64,000 nucleotides of DNA from 43-108 sp001915545 (GCA_902491215.1 CABUGV010000016.1:9642-73641), one strand, 5' to 3'; counted from the first letter of the stretch, positions 45,672 through 56,226 are shown. The notes: generated from the sequence alone by a model not told the origin. Numbers and translations: made by a program.

Positions 45672-46583
45672 ATGAAACCTACATTATTTCTCCTGGCAGC
45701 CGGAATGGGAAGCCGTTACGGAGGTTTGAAGCAGTTGGACGGACTGGGTCCAAACGGTGAAACAATCATGGACTATTCAATCTACGATGCAATCCGCGCA
45801 GGATTCGGCAAGATTGTGTTCGTGATACGTAAAGATTTCGAAGAGCAGTTCCGCACTCAGATTCTTTCCAAGTATGAAGGAAAGATTCCTGCAGAACTCG
45901 TATTCCAGAGCCTCGACGCACTGCCTGAAGGCTTCACATGTCCTAAGGACAGAGTAAAGCCTTGGGGAACAAACCACGCTGTTCTCATGGGCAAGGATGC
46001 CATCAAGGAACCTTTCTGCGTAATCAACTGCGATGACTTCTACGGACGTGACGCTTTTGCCACCATAGGCAAATTCCTCAGCGACCTGCCTGAAGGAAGC
46101 AAGAACAAATATGCCATGGTCGGATTCCGCTGCTGCAACACTCTCAGCGAAAACGGCTCTGTAGCACGCGGTGTGTGCGTATACGACGACAACCACCATC
46201 TGACGGATGTCGTTGAGCGTACAGAAATCATGAGAGTGAACGGCCCTATCTGCTACAAGGACGAGAAAGGCGAATGGATTCCACTCGAAGAGAACGTCCC
46301 TGTCAGCATGAACATGTGGGGATTCACTCCTGACTACTTCGAATACAGCCAGGAATACTTCAAGGAATTCCTTTCCGACCCTAAGAACATGGAGAACCTC
46401 AAGGCCGAATTCTTCATTCCTCTTATGGTCAACAAGCTCATCAACGAAGGTACTGCAACTGTTGAAGTGCTCGACACCACAAGCAAGTGGTTCGGTGTGA
46501 CATACGCGGCCGACCGCGAGGACACAGTGAACAGAATCAAGGCTCTCGTTGAAGCAGGAGAATATCCAGAGAAACTGTTCTGA
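45672..46583 (+). CDS. Sugar-phosphate nucleotidyltransferase-like protein
   Basis: 303 residues from ATG 45672. It opens KPTLFLLAAGMGSRYGGLKQ, the nucleotide-binding G-x-G-x-R of the NTP_transferase fold, then VINCDDFYGRD (about 117-127) for the metal-binding Asp. It would join a sugar phosphate to a nucleotide, but its partner genes are not alongside, so the substrate is open. It is monocistronic: a TAACTTTG box lies at 45586 and a strong terminator at 46641-46686. Confidence 0.88.
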   Translation: MKPTLFLLAAGMGSRYGGLKQLDGLGPNGETIMDYSIYDAIRAGFGKIVFVIRKDFEEQFRTQILSKYEGKIPAELVFQSLDALPEGFTCPKDRVKPWGTNHAVLMGKDAIKEPFCVINCDDFYGRDAFATIGKFLSDLPEGSKNKYAMVGFRCCNTLSENGSVARGVCVYDDNHHLTDVVERTEIMRVNGPICYKDEKGEWIPLEENVPVSMNMWGFTPDYFEYSQEYFKEFLSDPKNMENLKAEFFIPLMVNKLINEGTATVEVLDTTSKWFGVTYAADREDTVNRIKALVEAGEYPEKLF

Positions 46584-46640
46584 TGGAATACTTTCTGCAT
46601 CGCACCGGATGATGCAGGCCAGACTATCTACGTACGGTAA

Positions 46641-46686
46641 ATGGGAGAATCCATTCTATAATGATGTATTCTCCCATATTTTTTAT
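46641..46686 (+). terminator. Rho-independent terminator after the nucleotidyltransferase gene
   Basis: Stem ATGGGAGAAT (46641-46650)/ATTCTCCCAT (46668-46677), then a T-rich run. Confidence 0.85.
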
Positions 46687-46706
46687 AATTGTAAAAACTT
46701 AAATCT

Positions 46707-49700
46707 ATGAAGAAAAAAGATCTACTTCTATCGCTTTCACTAGCATCAGGACTAGCCCTTTCATGTCCTTTAAGCTCAACAGCGCAGGATTCTTTCAACG
46801 GCTACACTGTCGCCGACGAAGGTGCATGGTGCTGGTTTGCCGACCCTAGAGCCATGCATTACGAGAACGACCAGACCAATGCCACATACATCGGATACAT
46901 TGACGTTCACGGAAGCATAAAAGCCACACAAATCGATTTCAAGACAAACACCGCAAGCGAAGTGCTCATACGCAGCTACTTCCAGCCAGACGACCACAAC
47001 AATCCGGCTTTCCTCACCCTTCCAGACGGAAGAATCATGATATTCTACAGCAGACACACTGACGAGGCTTGCTTCTACTACAGGATTTCAAAGAAACCGG
47101 GAGACATTACTTCACTCGGAGAGGAGAAAGTGCTGAAGACAGCCAACAACACTACCTACCCTAACCCGTTCATACTCAGCGATGATCCGGACCACATATA
47201 TCTGTGCTGGCGAGGCATCAACTGGCACCCAACAGTGGCACAGCTGTCTATGCCTGACGAGAACGACAACTGTTCGTGGACATGGGGACCGAAACAGATG
47301 GTGCAGTCGACCGGTGCACGTCCTTATGCAAAATACATCTCCAACGGCAAGGACAAGATATACGTGAGCTACACTACGGGACACCCAGACAACGAATATC
47401 CGAACTGGCTGTATTTCAACGCATTCAACATCAACAGCAGGCAGATGGAAGACATCAACGGCAAGGTGCTGTCGAATGTGGACGACGGCCCGTTCAAGGT
47501 GAGCAAGACGGAGTCTTTCGCCAACACCTATCCAGCAACAATAGTGGACAGAACAGCCGACAGGCGCGACTGGCTGTGGAACATTGCGTTCGACAAGAAC
47601 GGCAATCCTGCGATAGGAATGGTAAAAATCAACAACGGCAAGGACTCCCACAATTACTACTATGCAAAATGGAACGGAAGCAGCTGGACACAGACTTTCC
47701 TTGCAAACGGAGGCGGACATTTCCACCAGACACCGACAACAGAAAGATGCTACTCCGGCGGTATGGCCATCGACAGGGACAATCCTGAGACAGTGTACTG
47801 CTCTGTTCCTGTAGAAGGCAAATACGGCAAGGTGTATGAAATTGTGAAGTACACACTCGACGACAACGGCAAAGTGGCAGACGAAGAGCAAATCACACAC
47901 GACTCCAAGCTCAACAACGTAAGACCATATGTCATTGAGGGTACAAAGGATTCGCCGTTGAGAGTCACATGGATGAACGGTCTGTACTACTACTGGATTG
48001 TCAACTCAACTTATCCGAAGGGCTATCCGACAAGCATACAGGCAGACTGGAAACTTCCTGAAGCTGAAATCGGTGATATCGACATAATGGAAGCGATAGA
48101 CAAGCAGCTCACTGCAGATGAGACTTACACGCTGAAGGCAGAAGGCGACGGCAAGGACGGATTCTCAATCAGCCTCGACCTGAGCATCTCGCACGACAAC
48201 TACGGAGGTACAATCTTCAAGGCCGACGGATTTGAATATGGTCTTGACAAGGAAACGATGAAGCCTTACGTGAAAATCGGCGACGAGACCTACAAGAGCC
48301 AGAACGTGCTCGGCACGGCAGACTCATGGAAAGGACTCAACGCTACCACCAACGGCCAATGGCTAGAGGTGTACAAACTCGACAGATGGAACCTGACCGT
48401 TACATACGCAGAAGGTACGGACGGCAACGGCGTACTTACAGTCTACAGAAACGGTCTGATAGACCAGAGAATCGACTGCGGCAAACTGAGCATGGGAGAC
48501 ATCACCATTGGTGGATTCGACGGTGTTGTATACAGCGGTGCAAACGTGTCAAGAACTCTCAACCAGACAGAAGTAAAGAATCTTATCACAAAGGGGGAAA
48601 TGAGTTCCCTCTTTGTGCCTTCTGTAATCACTACTGACATCGTACTTCCTACAGCTACAAACACATCAAAACCGATAATATGGACTTCAAGCAATCCTGA
48701 TGTGGTCAGCACAGACGGTACTGTCAACTTCCCGGAAGCGGAAACAGATGTGACACTCACAGCCGACATCAACGGAATGAAAAAGGAATTTGCCGCGAAG
48801 GTGATGCCGAGGAACATTGACAGCAACCTCATGGCCTACTATACATTCGAGCAAGAAGATGCTGAAGATTCAGACAGCGGAGTGTTCGTCAAGGACATGA
48901 GCGGAAACGGCATGGATGCCAGAATCGAGGGAAATGCAGCTATCGACGGAACTCTGAACCTCAGCGCAAATACGACCGGAGGATTTACCACAAACGGATA
49001 TGCTGTGGCTCCAAGCGAGATTCTAGACAGCATGAGAAGCTATACCTTCATGGCTACGATAAAGGCTGGTTCACTCAACAGCCAGCCACGCATCTACGAC
49101 TTCGGTTCGTCGAGCGGAAACAGCATCTTTCTAAGAGCCAACGGACTGGCTGGAGGAATAAAATACAACAACGGCAGCACTCAACTGCTGAGCACATCGG
49201 CATCGCTGAAAACGGGCGAAGAGACAAAAATTGCCGTTACGTATGATGCAAAAAGCGGAATGACAAAAATCTATGTCAACGGCAAGATTGAAGCCAGCGA
49301 CAACAATACCATCACGCACGAGGCCTACGAACTCTACCAAATCAGCAGGGACACAAGAAACTACATAGGACGTACTCAGTGGTGGGACAGCCAATATGCA
49401 TCGGACAATGTGGATTTCAAAGGTACAATAGATGATTTCAGGGTATACAACATTGCGCTTACAAAGGAGGAGATATGGGATATCCAGGACATTGAAATAG
49501 AAGACGAGGAGATAACTGAAATACAGGGCGGGAAAAACCTGATAAAGGACGGCGACTTCTCGGGCACAGCTGCAAACAGTGCTCCTGCAGGATGGAAGCA
49601 GAGCGACAACACTATGGGCGGAAGCTTTCACTCAAGAGTGCTCTCGACAAACCGCGAAAGCGGAAACCTCATGTATATCAGATTCGACGGCACGAACAGC

Positions 49701-50201
49701 AGCCAGACATCGGCATATACATACGGCACGACAGAAGGATATGAACTGAAATTCAAGGCCGACAGCTTGTATACCCTTACTTACGACTGCGGATGCTGGG
49801 GAGGCAACTATACAGGCGACGCACTTGTTTTCACAATATACGATGTTGACGGCGACGAGGTATGCAGCATGGAAACTGCAACACCCAACAACCTTGAAGG
49901 AGGAAGCGGCTTTGTAAGCGGGAAACTGGAATTCAAGGTGGGCAGATCAGGAAGCGGCAAACTGGTCATCACACACAAGAGCACCAGCAACTATGCGGCC
50001 GGTGTGGACAACCTGTGCCTCATGATAGAGCAGAACATACCAGACAATATCACAGATGCCGCAGCCGACAATAACGAACGTGTGGACGTATACACTATCG
50101 AGGGATACTGCATAAGGAAGAACGTAAAAGCTTCTGATGCCACCAAGAATCTCAGAAAAGGCATATACATTATTGGAGAAAAGAAAGTCGTTGTCGACTG
50201 A
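46707..50201 (+). CDS. Large secreted BNR_4/LamG carbohydrate-active protein
   Basis: 1164 residues with a signal peptide (MKKKDLLLSLSLASGLALSC to STAQ). Residues about 27-440 form a BNR_4-type beta-propeller (NGYTVADEGAWCWFADPRAM, PDGRIMIFYSRHTD, GGHFHQTPTTERCYSGGMAI), a fold found in GH145 rhamnosidases and some ulvan lyases. It is followed by a lectin-like domain (about 455-620), an atrophied Ig-type domain (PIIWTSSNPDVV), a second LamG domain (about 710-930) and a galactose-binding-like jelly roll (about 945-1110). The tail VDVYTIEGYCIRKNVKASDA...KGIYIIGEKKVVV is a type IX secretion-like C-terminus of Prevotella style. It probably binds or cuts a plant or host glycan; activity is not provable here. 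Confidence 0.8.
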   Translation: MKKKDLLLSLSLASGLALSCPLSSTAQDSFNGYTVADEGAWCWFADPRAMHYENDQTNATYIGYIDVHGSIKATQIDFKTNTASEVLIRSYFQPDDHNNPAFLTLPDGRIMIFYSRHTDEACFYYRISKKPGDITSLGEEKVLKTANNTTYPNPFILSDDPDHIYLCWRGINWHPTVAQLSMPDENDNCSWTWGPKQMVQSTGARPYAKYISNGKDKIYVSYTTGHPDNEYPNWLYFNAFNINSRQMEDINGKVLSNVDDGPFKVSKTESFANTYPATIVDRTADRRDWLWNIAFDKNGNPAIGMVKINNGKDSHNYYYAKWNGSSWTQTFLANGGGHFHQTPTTERCYSGGMAIDRDNPETVYCSVPVEGKYGKVYEIVKYTLDDNGKVADEEQITHDSKLNNVRPYVIEGTKDSPLRVTWMNGLYYYWIVNSTYPKGYPTSIQADWKLPEAEIGDIDIMEAIDKQLTADETYTLKAEGDGKDGFSISLDLSISHDNYGGTIFKADGFEYGLDKETMKPYVKIGDETYKSQNVLGTADSWKGLNATTNGQWLEVYKLDRWNLTVTYAEGTDGNGVLTVYRNGLIDQRIDCGKLSMGDITIGGFDGVVYSGANVSRTLNQTEVKNLITKGEMSSLFVPSVITTDIVLPTATNTSKPIIWTSSNPDVVSTDGTVNFPEAETDVTLTADINGMKKEFAAKVMPRNIDSNLMAYYTFEQEDAEDSDSGVFVKDMSGNGMDARIEGNAAIDGTLNLSANTTGGFTTNGYAVAPSEILDSMRSYTFMATIKAGSLNSQPRIYDFGSSSGNSIFLRANGLAGGIKYNNGSTQLLSTSASLKTGEETKIAVTYDAKSGMTKIYVNGKIEASDNNTITHEAYELYQISRDTRNYIGRTQWWDSQYASDNVDFKGTIDDFRVYNIALTKEEIWDIQDIEIEDEEITEIQGGKNLIKDGDFSGTAANSAPAGWKQSDNTMGGSFHSRVLSTNRESGNLMYIRFDGTNSSQTSAYTYGTTEGYELKFKADSLYTLTYDCGCWGGNYTGDALVFTIYDVDGDEVCSMETATPNNLEGGSGFVSGKLEFKVGRSGSGKLVITHKSTSNYAAGVDNLCLMIEQNIPDNITDAAADNNERVDVYTIEGYCIRKNVKASDATKNLRKGIYIIGEKKVVVD

Positions 50202-50317
50202 ACCGGCGACAGTATTGCAGAAGAGCCAAGGAAAAACAGAACAATAGGACCTTTATCTGCTAATGAAAAAACATATAGGCATAAACGAAGGCGCTTAAAG
50301 CCTCGGAGATAAGACAT

Positions 50318-50369
50318 AAAAAATATCGGCATCAGGATTTCTTCAAGATTCCTGATGCCGATATTTTTT
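50318..50369. terminator. Bidirectional terminator between convergent genes
   Basis: Long perfect stem AAAAAATATCGGCATCAGGA (50318-50337) with its complement at 50350-50369, A-rich before and T-rich after, so it works from both sides. Confidence 0.92.
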
Positions 50370-50398
50370 ATGCGCTTTTCTGTAGAAAGCTGTTTACA

Positions 50399-52426
50399 TT
50401 ACCAGATCTGAACTCGTTTTTCCTTAGGAATGAACATTGGGTCCTTCTCTGTTATGCCGAATGCCTCATACCATGCATCGATGTGAGGAAGCGCTCCGCG
50501 TACACGCCATTCGCCAAGAGAATGAACATCGCGGTTAGTATAGTCGCGCATGCACTCCTCTGTGATGTTCTGTGCCCATACACCTGCGTATGCAAGGAAG
50601 AAGCGCTGTTCTGGTGTAAGACCGTTCACTGTTGGGAGCGGTTTGTCCTTTGTAGCATTCTTGAAGGCTGTATAAGCAATCTGAAGACCTCCGTGGTCGG
50701 CAAGGTTCTCACCGAGAGTCAGTGCACCGTTGGCCTTGAGTCCAGGAAGAACTGTGATGCTGTCGAAGAATGTAACCATCTTGTCGGCAATAGCCTTGAA
50801 CTTGACATCATCTCCGGATGCCCACCAGTTGCGGAAATTACCCTCTTTGTCGAACTGGCGTCCCTGGTCGTCGAATCCGTGAGTCATCTCATGTCCGATA
50901 ACCACACCGATAGCTCCGTAGTTGAATGCATCGTCAGCCTTCATGTCGAAGAACGGATACTGAAGAATACCTGCAGGGAAGCAGATTTCGTTTGTTGTAG
51001 GATTGTAGTAAGCGTTGACTGTCTGAGGAGTCATGTGCCACTCATCCGGATCGACAGGCTTATTGTATTTGCGTGAAACGACATCCTTGTTTGCCCATAC
51101 ACCCACAGCCTGCATATTCTCATAGAGGCTCTTTGAAGGGTCGATGCTCAAACCGCTGTAATCGCGCCACTTGTCAGGGTACCCGATCTTTACATAGAAT
51201 GCGGCAAGTTTCTCCTTGGCATAAAGTTTTGTGCTGTCGCTCATCCACTCCTGAGAGTCTATGCGCTCAGCCAAAGCTTCCTGAAGGTTCTTAACCAACT
51301 GCACCATACGTTCCTTGTTTTCAGCAGGGAAGTACTTCTTCACGTACATTTCTCCCACTGCATCGCCGAGAACACCGTTGACAGTGCTGACAGCACGCTT
51401 CCAACGTGGCTGAGGTTCCTTTGCACCCGACATTGTACGGCCGAAGAAGTCAAAGCTCTCTGCGTAGATCTTATCGCCGAGCACGCTTGAATTGTTTGTA
51501 AGGAGCTTCCACTCCAAGAGATCCTTGAGCTGATCAAGCGGAGCATCGTTAAGCACTGCGATAGCTTCCTTGAGCGCCTCAGGCTGACCAACTGAAATTT
51601 CCTTCAGGTCGGTAATATAATTGATGGACATATACTTGTCCCAATCGAAGCCGGTGTACTCCTTCTTAAGGTCGTCGTAAGATATCTTGTGATAGTTGCT
51701 TGCAGGATCTCTAAGCTCGACATTGTTCTTTGAAGCCTTTGCAATGCGTGTCTCGATGCTCAATACAGAATTCATCTTCTTCTGTGCGTCTGCTTCAGAA
51801 TAACCGATGAGATTGAACATGTTTACGATATGCTTCTTATAAGCCTCACGCATCTTTGTCATTGCCTCGTCGTCGTTCAGATAGTATTCTTTCTGACCGA
51901 GTGTAAGACCAGACTGGTAGATCTGCACGAGGTTCTTCTTGCTGTCCATCATGTCAGCTTCGATATACATGGCGAAAAGTTCGCTGGAGCCCTTGATGCT
52001 CAGCTCGGCCATGAGAGGCATTACCTCAGAGCGGTCCTTGATGGCCTTGATGCGCTCGATGTCGTTCTTGATAGGAGCATATCCATCCTTGTTCAAACGG
52101 ACAGAATCCATGAGAAGAGCGTAGAGGTCGCCTATCTTCTGGCCAACACTTCCGTTTTCATGTTTCTCGGCAGCCAAGTCCTCGATGAGAGATTTGATCT
52201 GCTCGCGATTGGTTTCAGCAACTTCGTCGAAACTGCCGAAACGCGGATACTCAGGCTTGAGAGGATTGTTCTTGATCCATCCTCCGCATGCATACTGGTA
52301 GAAATCTGTTCCTGGAGCAACGGATGTATCCATGTTCTCCATCTTTATACCGATACCCTGTTCAGGAGAACCGGCACAACCCATTAATGCCATAGCAAAA
52401 AAAGGAATAAAGTGTTTGATTTTCAT
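50399..52426 (-). CDS. M13-family zinc metallopeptidase lipoprotein (neprilysin/PepO-like)
   Basis: 675 residues. Lipobox ALMGC places the lipidated Cys at residue 17. The M13 N-terminal domain begins VAPGTDFYQYACGGWIKNNP. The zinc site VIGHEMTHGFDDQGRQ is near residue 511 (H-E-x-x-H) and the third ligand motif ENLADHGGLQIAY lies about 60 residues later; a second conserved ending VRGALPHIDAWYEAF is present. It would degrade peptides at the cell surface or in the periplasm. Codon use is typical of the housekeeping side. Confidence 0.95.
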   Translation of the reverse strand: MKIKHFIPFFAMALMGCAGSPEQGIGIKMENMDTSVAPGTDFYQYACGGWIKNNPLKPEYPRFGSFDEVAETNREQIKSLIEDLAAEKHENGSVGQKIGDLYALLMDSVRLNKDGYAPIKNDIERIKAIKDRSEVMPLMAELSIKGSSELFAMYIEADMMDSKKNLVQIYQSGLTLGQKEYYLNDDEAMTKMREAYKKHIVNMFNLIGYSEADAQKKMNSVLSIETRIAKASKNNVELRDPASNYHKISYDDLKKEYTGFDWDKYMSINYITDLKEISVGQPEALKEAIAVLNDAPLDQLKDLLEWKLLTNNSSVLGDKIYAESFDFFGRTMSGAKEPQPRWKRAVSTVNGVLGDAVGEMYVKKYFPAENKERMVQLVKNLQEALAERIDSQEWMSDSTKLYAKEKLAAFYVKIGYPDKWRDYSGLSIDPSKSLYENMQAVGVWANKDVVSRKYNKPVDPDEWHMTPQTVNAYYNPTTNEICFPAGILQYPFFDMKADDAFNYGAIGVVIGHEMTHGFDDQGRQFDKEGNFRNWWASGDDVKFKAIADKMVTFFDSITVLPGLKANGALTLGENLADHGGLQIAYTAFKNATKDKPLPTVNGLTPEQRFFLAYAGVWAQNITEECMRDYTNRDVHSLGEWRVRGALPHIDAWYEAFGITEKDPMFIPKEKRVQIW

Positions 52427-52452
52427 TGTTTAGTAATTTAATATAGTAATCA

Positions 52453-54405
52453 TTATTTTGATGTTTCCAACTGCGTAGACAACTGTTCCCACTCTTCGAT
52501 GGCTTCATCGAGACGCTTCTTCAAGTCGGCATACTTTCCGAAAAGGTCGGCACCGACATTGGAATCGGCTGAGGACATCTGCTGTTCCATCTCGGCAATC
52601 TCGTTTTCCAACTTAGCGATGGCGGCTTCCTTCTCCGCAACGGCCTTCTCCAAACGCTTCACGGCACGGGCACGTTCCTTGTCGGCTTCGTAGGAAGACC
52701 TTCCTCCTGAAACGGGCGCACTCTTTTCCTGAGCAGAAGCTGAAGAAGATGACGAAGGACTTCCGTCTGAAGACATCTTAACATACTGATTCTCCAGTGC
52801 AGCATACTTCTCGCGCAGGAAATCGTAAATGCCGCCGATGTGCTCACGCACCTGACCGCCACCGAACTCGTATACCTTATCGACAAGTCCATCGAGGAAA
52901 TCTCGGTCGTGGCTGACAACGATTACCGTTCCGTCGAAATTCTTTATAGCATTCTTGAGAACATCCTTCGAACGAAGGTCAAGATGGTTGGTAGGCTCGT
53001 CGAGAATGAGGAAATTAACAGGATTGAGAAGAAGCACCAGCATTGCAAGACGACTGCGCTCGCCACCGGAAAGCACTCGTACATACTTGTCGGCAGCTTC
53101 GCCTCCGAACATGAAGGCTCCGAGGATGTCGCGTATCTTCAACCGCACATCGCCTTTGGCTATACGGTCAATAGTGTCGAACACTGTGATGTCGCCATCG
53201 AGAAGCTGTGCCTGATTCTGGGCGAAATAGCCAATCTGTACGTTGTGGCCTATCTTGAGCGTACCATCGAATGGTATTTCGTTCATTATGCACTTGACGA
53301 GGGTTGACTTACCTTCACCGTTGTTGCCGACGAAAGCAACCTTTTCACCACGCTTTATTGTAAGATTCACGTCGTGGAAGATATTGTGGTCGCCGTAGCT
53401 TTTGGCTACGTCCTTGCATATCACTGGGAAATCTCCGCTGCGCAGGCACGGCGGGAACTTGAGGTGCATGGCAGAGTTGTCTACCTCGTCGACTTCTATA
53501 GGAATAATCTTCTCCAACTGCTTGATGCGGCTCTGCACCTGGTTGGATTTTGTAGGCTTGTATCTGAAACGTTCTATGAAGTCCTTTATCTCAGCTATTT
53601 CCTTCTGCTGATTCTCGTATGCACGAAGCTGCTGTTCATGGCGCTCGGCACGGAGTGCTACATAGTCGTCGTACTTGACCTTATAGTCATAAATGCGTCC
53701 GCACGAGATTTCGACAGTACGGTTTGTAACATGATTGATGAATGCACGGTCGTGGCTGACCAGCACTACGGCATTGGCTCTGTTTGAAAGGAATACTTCG
53801 AGCCACTGGATACTGCCGATGTCGAGATGGTTGGTAGGCTCGTCGAGAAGAAGAAGGTCGGGTTTCAGCAAAAGCAGCTTGGCCAATTCGATACGCATGC
53901 GCCATCCTCCGCTGAATTCAGATGTAGGACGGTTGAAATCTTCGCGCTTGAATCCAAGGCCGACCAATGTACGCTCGAGTTCTGCGCGGTAGTTGTGTCC
54001 GCCCATCATCATGAAACGGTCGTTCTCGTGGGTGAATTTTTCGACCAATGCCATATATTCTTCAGAGTCATAGTCAGTGCGCTCGGCCAACATCTGGTTC
54101 ATCTTGTCGAGCTCCTCCTGCATGCGGCTTATGTCGGCAAATGCAGTTTCGGCCTCTTCCAATACGGTGCGTCCGTCGCTGAGCACCATGACCTGAGGAA
54201 GATAGCCCACGGTTATGCCTTTCTGCAACGACACTGTACCCGATGTTGGGCGCTGAATACCTGCTATGATTTTCAACATGGTCGACTTGCCGGCACCGTT
54301 TTTGCCGACAAGTGCTATCTTGTCTTTAGGATTGATTACAAAATTTACATCCTGGAATAATGGTGTTGTTCCAAATTCAACACCCAATTTTTCTATCGAA
54401 ACCAA
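52453..54405 (-). CDS. ABC-F family ATPase
   Basis: 650 residues with two nucleotide-binding domains and no membrane segments. Walker A GKNGAGKST (34-42), signature EFSGGWRMRIELAKLLL, Walker B LLLLDEPTNHLD; then the ABC-F linker with RFRYKPTKSNQVQSRIKQLE, a second Walker A GNNGEGKST (about 354) and LSGGERSRLAMLVLLLNP. A C-terminal coiled coil (about 580-645) is Glu/Lys-rich. Such proteins act on the ribosome (translation factors or antibiotic protection); the typical Uup/EttA-type role is likely. It has its own promoter at 54461-54431. Confidence 0.95.
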   Translation of the reverse strand: MVSIEKLGVEFGTTPLFQDVNFVINPKDKIALVGKNGAGKSTMLKIIAGIQRPTSGTVSLQKGITVGYLPQVMVLSDGRTVLEEAETAFADISRMQEELDKMNQMLAERTDYDSEEYMALVEKFTHENDRFMMMGGHNYRAELERTLVGLGFKREDFNRPTSEFSGGWRMRIELAKLLLLKPDLLLLDEPTNHLDIGSIQWLEVFLSNRANAVVLVSHDRAFINHVTNRTVEISCGRIYDYKVKYDDYVALRAERHEQQLRAYENQQKEIAEIKDFIERFRYKPTKSNQVQSRIKQLEKIIPIEVDEVDNSAMHLKFPPCLRSGDFPVICKDVAKSYGDHNIFHDVNLTIKRGEKVAFVGNNGEGKSTLVKCIMNEIPFDGTLKIGHNVQIGYFAQNQAQLLDGDITVFDTIDRIAKGDVRLKIRDILGAFMFGGEAADKYVRVLSGGERSRLAMLVLLLNPVNFLILDEPTNHLDLRSKDVLKNAIKNFDGTVIVVSHDRDFLDGLVDKVYEFGGGQVREHIGGIYDFLREKYAALENQYVKMSSDGSPSSSSSASAQEKSAPVSGGRSSYEADKERARAVKRLEKAVAEKEAAIAKLENEIAEMEQQMSSADSNVGADLFGKYADLKKRLDEAIEEWEQLSTQLETSK

Positions 54406-54724
54406 AACTTTCCACTTTAAAATTTGGGTGCAAAGTTATCCTTTTCCGCCAAGAATATCAAGTCAATTAATTGATTCAATGTATAAAAGAGGTGAAAAGC
54501 ATGAGGACGGAGAACATCTGAAGAGGCACAGGGTTGAGAAAGAATAGATGTCGGTATTGTGCAAGATGCAATCACAGGGAAAAAGGAAATGCGTAGAAAC
54601 ATGTCTTGCGGAGTGTAAACGAAAAAAACGCCATCCGCGTTAACAACACAACGATGTATTGTTAATACGGACAACGCTTAACGTTAGTACAGACAAAGAA
54701 GATTGTTAAAACGGACTATTACGA
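54406..54724. other. Intergenic: promoter of the ABC-F gene, otherwise nothing clear
   Basis: Apart from the promoter at 54431-54461 I see two loose repeats of GTCCGTwTTAACAAT (54660-54715, read on minus) just after the mlaF stop, with a weak TTAACAA/TTGTTAA inverted repeat. No gene. Confidence 0.5.
54431..54461 (-). promoter_or_regulatory. Promoter of the ABC-F ATPase gene
   Basis: TTG (54461-54459), 20 bases, TAACTTTG (54438-54431): full match to the Bacteroidetes housekeeping promoter, 26 bases before the ATG. Confidence 0.75.
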
Positions 54725-55483
54725 CTAAGCTTCTTCTGCCTGCTTCATCTTGCGCAATATATCTGAAGCAAAAATGAAATCATTGAGTTTCTTGTTGTCG
54801 GAGTGGATGATTTCCTTGTTAGAACCCTGCCACTCTGCACGGCCGTCGCAGATAAAGAGGATGTTGTCGCCTATGCCCATGACAGAGTTCATGTCGTGAG
54901 TATTGACGATTGTGGTCATGTTGAACTCTTCTGTAATGCCGTGTATGAGCTCGTCGATAACTATTGATGTCTTAGGGTCGAGACCAGAGTTCGGCTCATC
55001 GCAGAAAAGATACTTAGGCTGCATGGCGATGGCACGCGCAATGGCAACTCGCTTCTGCATACCTCCACTGATTTCGCCTGGGAACTTAGATCCGGCATCG
55101 GCAAGATTTACCCTCTCCAGGCAAAACTGTGCACGCTCTACACGCTGGCGGTAAGGTTCTGTAGAGAACATGTCTAGAGGGAATCTGACATTGTCGAGAA
55201 CCGACATGGAATCGAACAAGGCGGCGCTCTGGAATATCATTCCCATCTCGCGGCGAAGCATGATTTTCTCCTTCTTAAGCATGGTGCAATAATCGCGGCC
55301 GTCGTATTTGATATGACCGGCTGTAGGCTCGAGAAGGCCGACGATGTTCTTTATAAGGACAGTCTTTCCGCTTCCGCTCTGACCTATTATAAGGTTCACC
55401 TTTCCATTGTCGAAGCGTGCGTTTATGTCCTTTAGAACTTCCTTATCGCCAAAGGATTTATATAAATGAAGGATTTCTATCAT
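54725..55483 (-). CDS. mlaF: MlaF-like ABC transporter ATPase (lipid asymmetry)
   Basis: 252 residues. Walker A GQSGSGKT (about 34-41), Q-loop, signature EISGGMQKRVAIARAIA (about 139-155), Walker B KYLFCDEPNSGLDPKT, and THDMNSVMGIG, the H-loop form typical of MlaF/MCE-type importers. It would energise phospholipid transport between the membranes with the permease next door, which it overlaps by 4 bases. The substrate-binding MlaD component is not in the window. Confidence 0.93.
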   Translation of the reverse strand: MIEILHLYKSFGDKEVLKDINARFDNGKVNLIIGQSGSGKTVLIKNIVGLLEPTAGHIKYDGRDYCTMLKKEKIMLRREMGMIFQSAALFDSMSVLDNVRFPLDMFSTEPYRQRVERAQFCLERVNLADAGSKFPGEISGGMQKRVAIARAIAMQPKYLFCDEPNSGLDPKTSIVIDELIHGITEEFNMTTIVNTHDMNSVMGIGDNILFICDGRAEWQGSNKEIIHSDNKKLNDFIFASDILRKMKQAEEA

Positions 55484-56226
55484 GTCAATATGTTTGTTAA
55501 GAATATGTCCGCGAACAAAATAAGGATGCTGCTTGTGACTACAGCATCGGTACTGGAAGCACCGACCTCGACAGAACCGCCTTCGACGGTATATCCTTTA
55601 TAGGCGGACACACTTGTTATTATGAATGCATATACGACAGCCTTTATCATACCGCACCAGAAGAACCATTGATTGAACTCATAGTGAAATCCTTCTGTAA
55701 GTTCGGAAACCGTGGTCGTACCCATAAAAGATGTGCAATATGCTCCGATTATGCCCGAGGCCACGCTGAATGTTACCAGTATAGGCATGATGGTCATCAA
55801 TCCCATAATCTTTGGAAGAATAAGATAATTGGCGGAATTGACTCCCATGATGTCAAGAGCATCAATCTGCTGCGTGATCCTCATGGTACCAAGTTCTGAA
55901 GCAATGTTGGACCCGACCTTGCCGGCAAGAATCAGACACATGATGGACGAGGAGAACTCCAGAAGCATAATTTCGCGGGTGGTGTAACCTGTAACCATTC
56001 GGGGCATCCAAGGGCTTTGTATATTGAGCTTTATCTGAAGGCAAATGACAGCTCCGATAAAAAAGGAGATTATGAGCACTATACCTACAGAGTTATAACC
56101 GAGTTGATACATCTCAGTTATATACTGACGGCGAAACATGCGCAAACGGTCGGGGCGTGTCAGCACCCTGCCCATCAGCATAACATACCGTCCAATACCT
56201 GTTAAACTTTTCTTCAACGTCAACAT
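55480..56226 (-). CDS. mlaE: MlaE-like permease (MCE transporter)
   Basis: 248 residues from ATG 56226; a GTG six bases upstream is possible. Five or six membrane segments and the MlaE family marks SFFIGAVICLQIKLNIQ, SSIMCLILAGKVGSNIASEL, TMRITQQIDALDIMGVNSAN and YCTSFMGTTTVSEL. It forms the inner-membrane channel for lipid movement together with MlaF. A TACTTTTG box (56253-56246) lies 19 bases ahead of the start, giving an operon of at least two genes; lptB diverges from the same intergenic region. Confidence 0.93.
   Translation of the reverse strand: MLTLKKSLTGIGRYVMLMGRVLTRPDRLRMFRRQYITEMYQLGYNSVGIVLIISFFIGAVICLQIKLNIQSPWMPRMVTGYTTREIMLLEFSSSIMCLILAGKVGSNIASELGTMRITQQIDALDIMGVNSANYLILPKIMGLMTIMPILVTFSVASGIIGAYCTSFMGTTTVSELTEGFHYEFNQWFFWCGMIKAVVYAFIITSVSAYKGYTVEGGSVEVGASSTDAVVTSSILILFADIFLTNILT

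Noticed and set aside
54600..54724. Operator-like repeats after mlaF
   Set aside because: GTCCGTwTTAACAAT copies are imperfect and lie downstream of a stop codon; too weak to call.
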